A stretch of 6,893 bases of DNA, from contig JAISII010000110.1 of the NCBI GenBank assembly GCA_031262125.1, positions 1 through 6,893 on the forward strand, written 5' to 3'. Below, piece by piece: positions 5,289 through 6,893 of this stretch (position 1 is its first letter; every line of letters starts with the position of its first letter). Position numbers and translations under genes: made by a program. The notes beneath the pieces are model-generated. The model was not told the origin of the DNA and did no database searches. It saw only the letters and a list, made by a program, of their open reading frames with translations. This DNA comes from Oscillospiraceae bacterium (lineage in GTDB: Bacteria > Bacillota > Clostridia > Oscillospirales > Acutalibacteraceae).

Positions 5289-5747
5289 ATGAAAATCGAA
5301 GAACTGTTTGACGAATTGCAGGATATGGTACACGAGGCAAAGGTTATGCCGTTTATGGGCGGCAAAATCCTTCTCGAACCCGAAAGAATTCTGGACCTGT
5401 TGGAAGAAATCCACGACAATATGCCGCTGGAAGTTCAGCAGGCAAAATCAATCGTGCACGAGCGTAACCAAATTCTTGCCGAGGCAAAGCGTGAGGGCGA
5501 GGACATCATCCGCAACGCCGAGGAACGCCGCAAGAACTTAATCAAACAAAGCGACATTGTACATCAGGCAACATTGCAGGCTAACGAGATTATCGCAGAT
5601 TCTAAGCAAAAAACCACCGATATGCGTCGTGCCGCCAACGATTATGTAGAAAACCTGATGAAGCATATCGACGACTCGATTACCGAGCATCTTAACGAGC
5701 TTAGAAAAACCCGTGCCAGCATTAAACAGCAAAGCCCCCGCACCTAA
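5289..5747 (+). CDS. Hendecad-repeat coiled-coil protein, ATP synthase b/V-ATPase H-like, function unknown
   Basis: This 152-residue soluble protein has no signal peptide or membrane segment. Residues 1-50 contain a short conserved-looking head (EAKVMPFMGGKILLEPERIL, 16-35) followed by helix. From about residue 48 to 147 it is a highly charged helix. Hydrophobic pairs recur every 11 residues at 62-63, 73-74, 84-85 and 95-96. Such hendecads suggest a right-handed coiled coil, as in ATP synthase subunit b. Similar proteins beside coaD in clostridia are, as I recall, often labelled 'ATPase', 'V-type ATPase subunit H' or DivIVA-like. I see no nucleotide-binding motif, so enzymatic ATPase activity is not supported. 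AAGGGAG (5274-5280) gives a good start at ATG 5289. A scaffold or cell-division role is possible but unproven. Confidence 0.85.
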   Translation: MKIEELFDELQDMVHEAKVMPFMGGKILLEPERILDLLEEIHDNMPLEVQQAKSIVHERNQILAEAKREGEDIIRNAEERRKNLIKQSDIVHQATLQANEIIADSKQKTTDMRRAANDYVENLMKHIDDSITEHLNELRKTRASIKQQSPRT

Positions 5748-5805
5748 TTGTGTTTTTTTGCACTTTTGCGGCACAAATAAAATTGCATTTGTTTACACTA
5801 AAACA

Positions 5806-5840
5806 GCCGCCGGTTTTTGCCGACGGCATAGTTTGTTTTA
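5806..5840 (+). terminator. Possible terminator before the Nudix gene
   Basis: GCCGCCGG (5806-5813) pairs with CCGACGGC (5820-5827) with one C-A mismatch around a TTTTTG loop. A short T-rich run follows (5831-5840), interrupted by G and ending in the next gene's ribosome binding site. The stem is G+C-rich, but the T tract is modest and starts 3 nt after the stem. It may end the coaD operon or act only partially. Confidence 0.5.
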
Positions 5841-5856
5841 AGGAGGATTTGAGTAT

Positions 5857-6378
5857 ATGACAAATCAAGAGATTTTAGATAGCGAGGGTGTTCAACCCGA
5901 AGAAAAAGAACCCTCCCTCGGTTACATAATGAATCTGCGTAAATATGTAGGGCATTCTCCCCTTATTATGTGCGGAGCAGGTGTGATTGCAGAAAACACA
6001 CAGGGAGAAATCCTACTTGGTCGCCGCCGTGATAACGGTATGTGGGATGACGCAGGCGGTGCATTGGAGCTTGGCGAAAGCCTTGAGGACTGTGCAAAAC
6101 GTGAACTGCTTGAAGAAATGGGAATTACTGCAAACCGCCTTGAAGTACTCGGTGTGTTTTCAGGTGCACCGCCTTTTACGTACCCTAACGGCGATGTTGT
6201 AGAGAATGTTTCGGTAGTATATGTTTGCCGGGATTTTTGCGGCACACCCAAAGCACAAACGGAGGAAGTCAGCGAGCTGCGTTGGTTCAGTTTAGCTGAG
6301 CTTATCAACGATTTTTCGCTGATAAATCCCCCCAGCCGTGTGTTTTTTGAAAAGTATATTGAGAGCAGAAGTCACTAA
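5857..6378 (+). CDS. Nudix hydrolase, MutT/ADP-ribose pyrophosphatase-like
   Basis: Nudix enzymes cleave nucleoside diphosphates linked to another moiety, using divalent metals held by the Nudix box. In this 173-residue protein the box matches GX5EX7REUXEEXGU exactly, from Gly68 through Glu74 and Arg82-Glu83 to Glu86-Glu87 and Gly89-Ile90. The N-terminal YIMNLRKYVGHSPLIMCGAGVI (23-44) and the later NGDVVENVSVVYVC (111-124) and EVSELRWFSLAEL (137-149) resemble the COG1051-type group. Substrate (ADP-ribose, oxidised dNTP, or other) cannot be told from sequence alone. The usual PGG just before the box is AGG here (66-68). AAGGAGG (5840-5846) sits 10 nt before ATG 5857. A hairpin separates it from the coaD pair, so it may be read through or independently expressed. 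Confidence 0.92.
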   Translation: MTNQEILDSEGVQPEEKEPSLGYIMNLRKYVGHSPLIMCGAGVIAENTQGEILLGRRRDNGMWDDAGGALELGESLEDCAKRELLEEMGITANRLEVLGVFSGAPPFTYPNGDVVENVSVVYVCRDFCGTPKAQTEEVSELRWFSLAELINDFSLINPPSRVFFEKYIESRSH

Positions 6379-6444
6379 AGTTTTTTCATTTGAATGAAAA
6401 AAGTCCTGAAATCCAAAAGTTTTTTCATTTGATTGAAAAAACTT
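6377..6444. repeat. Two near-identical hairpin-forming repeats between the Nudix and ATPase genes
   Basis: Copy 1 (6377-6404) and copy 2 (6415-6444) share AGTTTTTTCATTTGA, then A or T, then TGAAAAAA. Their equivalent positions are 39 nt apart. Each is itself an inverted repeat. In copy 1, TTTTTTCATT (6381-6390) pairs with AATGAAAAAA (6393-6402). In copy 2, AAGTTTTTTCA (6417-6427 region) pairs with TGAAAAAACTT (6434-6444). Copy 1 begins inside the Nudix stop codon, and copy 2 runs into the -35 element of the next promoter. They could be a paired operator or weak A+T-rich transcription end signals. Confidence 0.7.
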
Positions 6445-6482
6445 GATATTTTCTTGCCTTTGTGTTATACTGATATTATACT
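6443..6482 (+). promoter_or_regulatory. Promoter region for the ATPase gene, two overlapping candidates
   Basis: The better match is TTGATA (6443-6448), a 17-nt spacer and TATACT (6466-6471) preceded by TGT (extended -10). A second lies 11 nt downstream: TTGCCT (6454-6459), a 17-nt spacer and TATACT (6477-6482). Copy 2 of the upstream hairpin repeat overlaps the first -35. The leader to ATG 6507 would be short, about 18-30 nt. Confidence 0.6.
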
Positions 6483-6506
6483 AATAACAGAAAGACAGGT
6501 TTTTTT

Positions 6507-6893
6507 ATGCCCGAAAAATATATTCGCCGAGATAGCCAACTGAATTGGCTTCAAGAATTCAAAGAAAAACCCGTAATAAAAGTTATTACAGGTGTACGCC
6601 GTTGCGGCAAATCCACACTATTCAAGCTGTTTGCAGAAGACTTGTTAGCAAACGGAGTAAAGCCCGAACAAATAATTTCAATCAATTTAGAAGAACTCGA
6701 AAACGAGAGCCTGCTTGACTATCGTTCTCTATACGAATACTTGAAAGCCCGTTTGTATCCGGGCGGCTATACTTACATTTTTCTGGACGAAGTGCAACGC
6801 TGTGAGGGATACGAAAAAGCCGTGGACAGCCTGTATATAAAAGATAATGTAGATATTTATATTACCGGCTCAAACGCCTATATGCTCTCCGGC
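6507..6893 (+). CDS. AAA_14/DUF4143-type ATPase, N-terminal part, cut by the window end
   Basis: The first 129 codons are present and the frame is open at the window edge. Family members are usually about 400 residues, with an AAA_14 ATPase domain followed by a DUF4143 domain. Visible are the Walker A loop TGVRRCGKSTL (28-38, Lys35, Ser36), the Walker B strand YIFLDEVQ (90-97, Asp94, Glu95) and a sensor-1-like strand DIYITGSNAYMLSG (116-129). These match the COG1373 group, which is abundant in gut Firmicutes and Bacteroidota and has no settled function. The DUF4143 half would lie beyond the window. The ribosome binding site is weak (ACAGG, 6495-6499) and is followed by seven T. It has its own promoter and hairpin repeats, so it is probably a separate transcription unit from the Nudix gene. 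Confidence 0.9.
   Translation, partial: MPEKYIRRDSQLNWLQEFKEKPVIKVITGVRRCGKSTLFKLFAEDLLANGVKPEQIISINLEELENESLLDYRSLYEYLKARLYPGGYTYIFLDEVQRCEGYEKAVDSLYIKDNVDIYITGSNAYMLSG

Noticed and set aside
5748..5776. TTGTG/CACAA hairpin after the coiled-coil gene
   Set aside because: A 5-bp stem around a loop of about 19 nt with poor inner pairing; too weak to report as a terminator.
5922..6308. 128-codon minus-strand reading frame opposite the Nudix gene
   Set aside because: It is Ser/Pro/Arg-rich, has no recognisable motif, and lies wholly within a gene with an exact Nudix box; it is a frame shadow.
6377..6444. CRISPR array or transposon end
   Set aside because: Only two repeat copies, each self-complementary, with an 11-nt unlike gap and no cas or transposase gene nearby.

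Overview
The window is ordinary chromosomal housekeeping DNA from a low-to-moderate G+C Gram-positive bacterium, most likely a clostridium (Oscillospiraceae/Ruminococcaceae-like). The reasons are A+T-rich intergenic DNA, sigma-A promoters with extended -10 elements, AGGAGG-type ribosome binding sites, an HPr that keeps both His15 and the Firmicutes regulatory Ser46, and the rsmD-coaD-coiled-coil gene order. The lineage is inferred; nothing in the window fixes a species. All genes read on the + strand.

Left part (1-1490): a short unidentified reading frame that may be the tail of a gene starting outside the window, a terminator-like hairpin, a good promoter, then the translationally coupled pair rimM-trmD (16S rRNA/30S maturation factor and tRNA m1G37 methyltransferase). 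The usual partners rpsP and rplS are not beside them.

Middle part (1491-4578): a 268-nt A+T-rich gap carries a strong promoter followed by a 19-bp palindrome, then ptsH (HPr) with a strong terminator, then uvrC (nucleotide excision repair) and rsmD (16S rRNA m2G966 methyltransferase), separated by only 4 nt. uvrC shows no clear promoter of its own, so read-through of the HPr terminator is likely.

Right part (4579-6893): a 190-nt highly structured gap leads to coaD (CoA biosynthesis), which starts at TTG behind a perfect ribosome binding site. A near-consensus promoter inside the 3' end of rsmD would make this gap a transcribed leader of about 218 nt. After coaD come a gene for a hendecad-repeat coiled-coil protein of unknown function, a Nudix hydrolase, two near-identical hairpin repeats overlapping a promoter, and the first 129 codons of an AAA_14/DUF4143-type ATPase cut off by the window end.

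I see no IS element, CRISPR array, tRNA or rRNA, and no clearly new multi-gene system. The most interesting material is non-coding: the coaD leader with two competing folds, the 28-bp perfect palindrome over the rsmD stop codon, the palindrome downstream of the HPr promoter, and the paired hairpins before the terminal ATPase gene.
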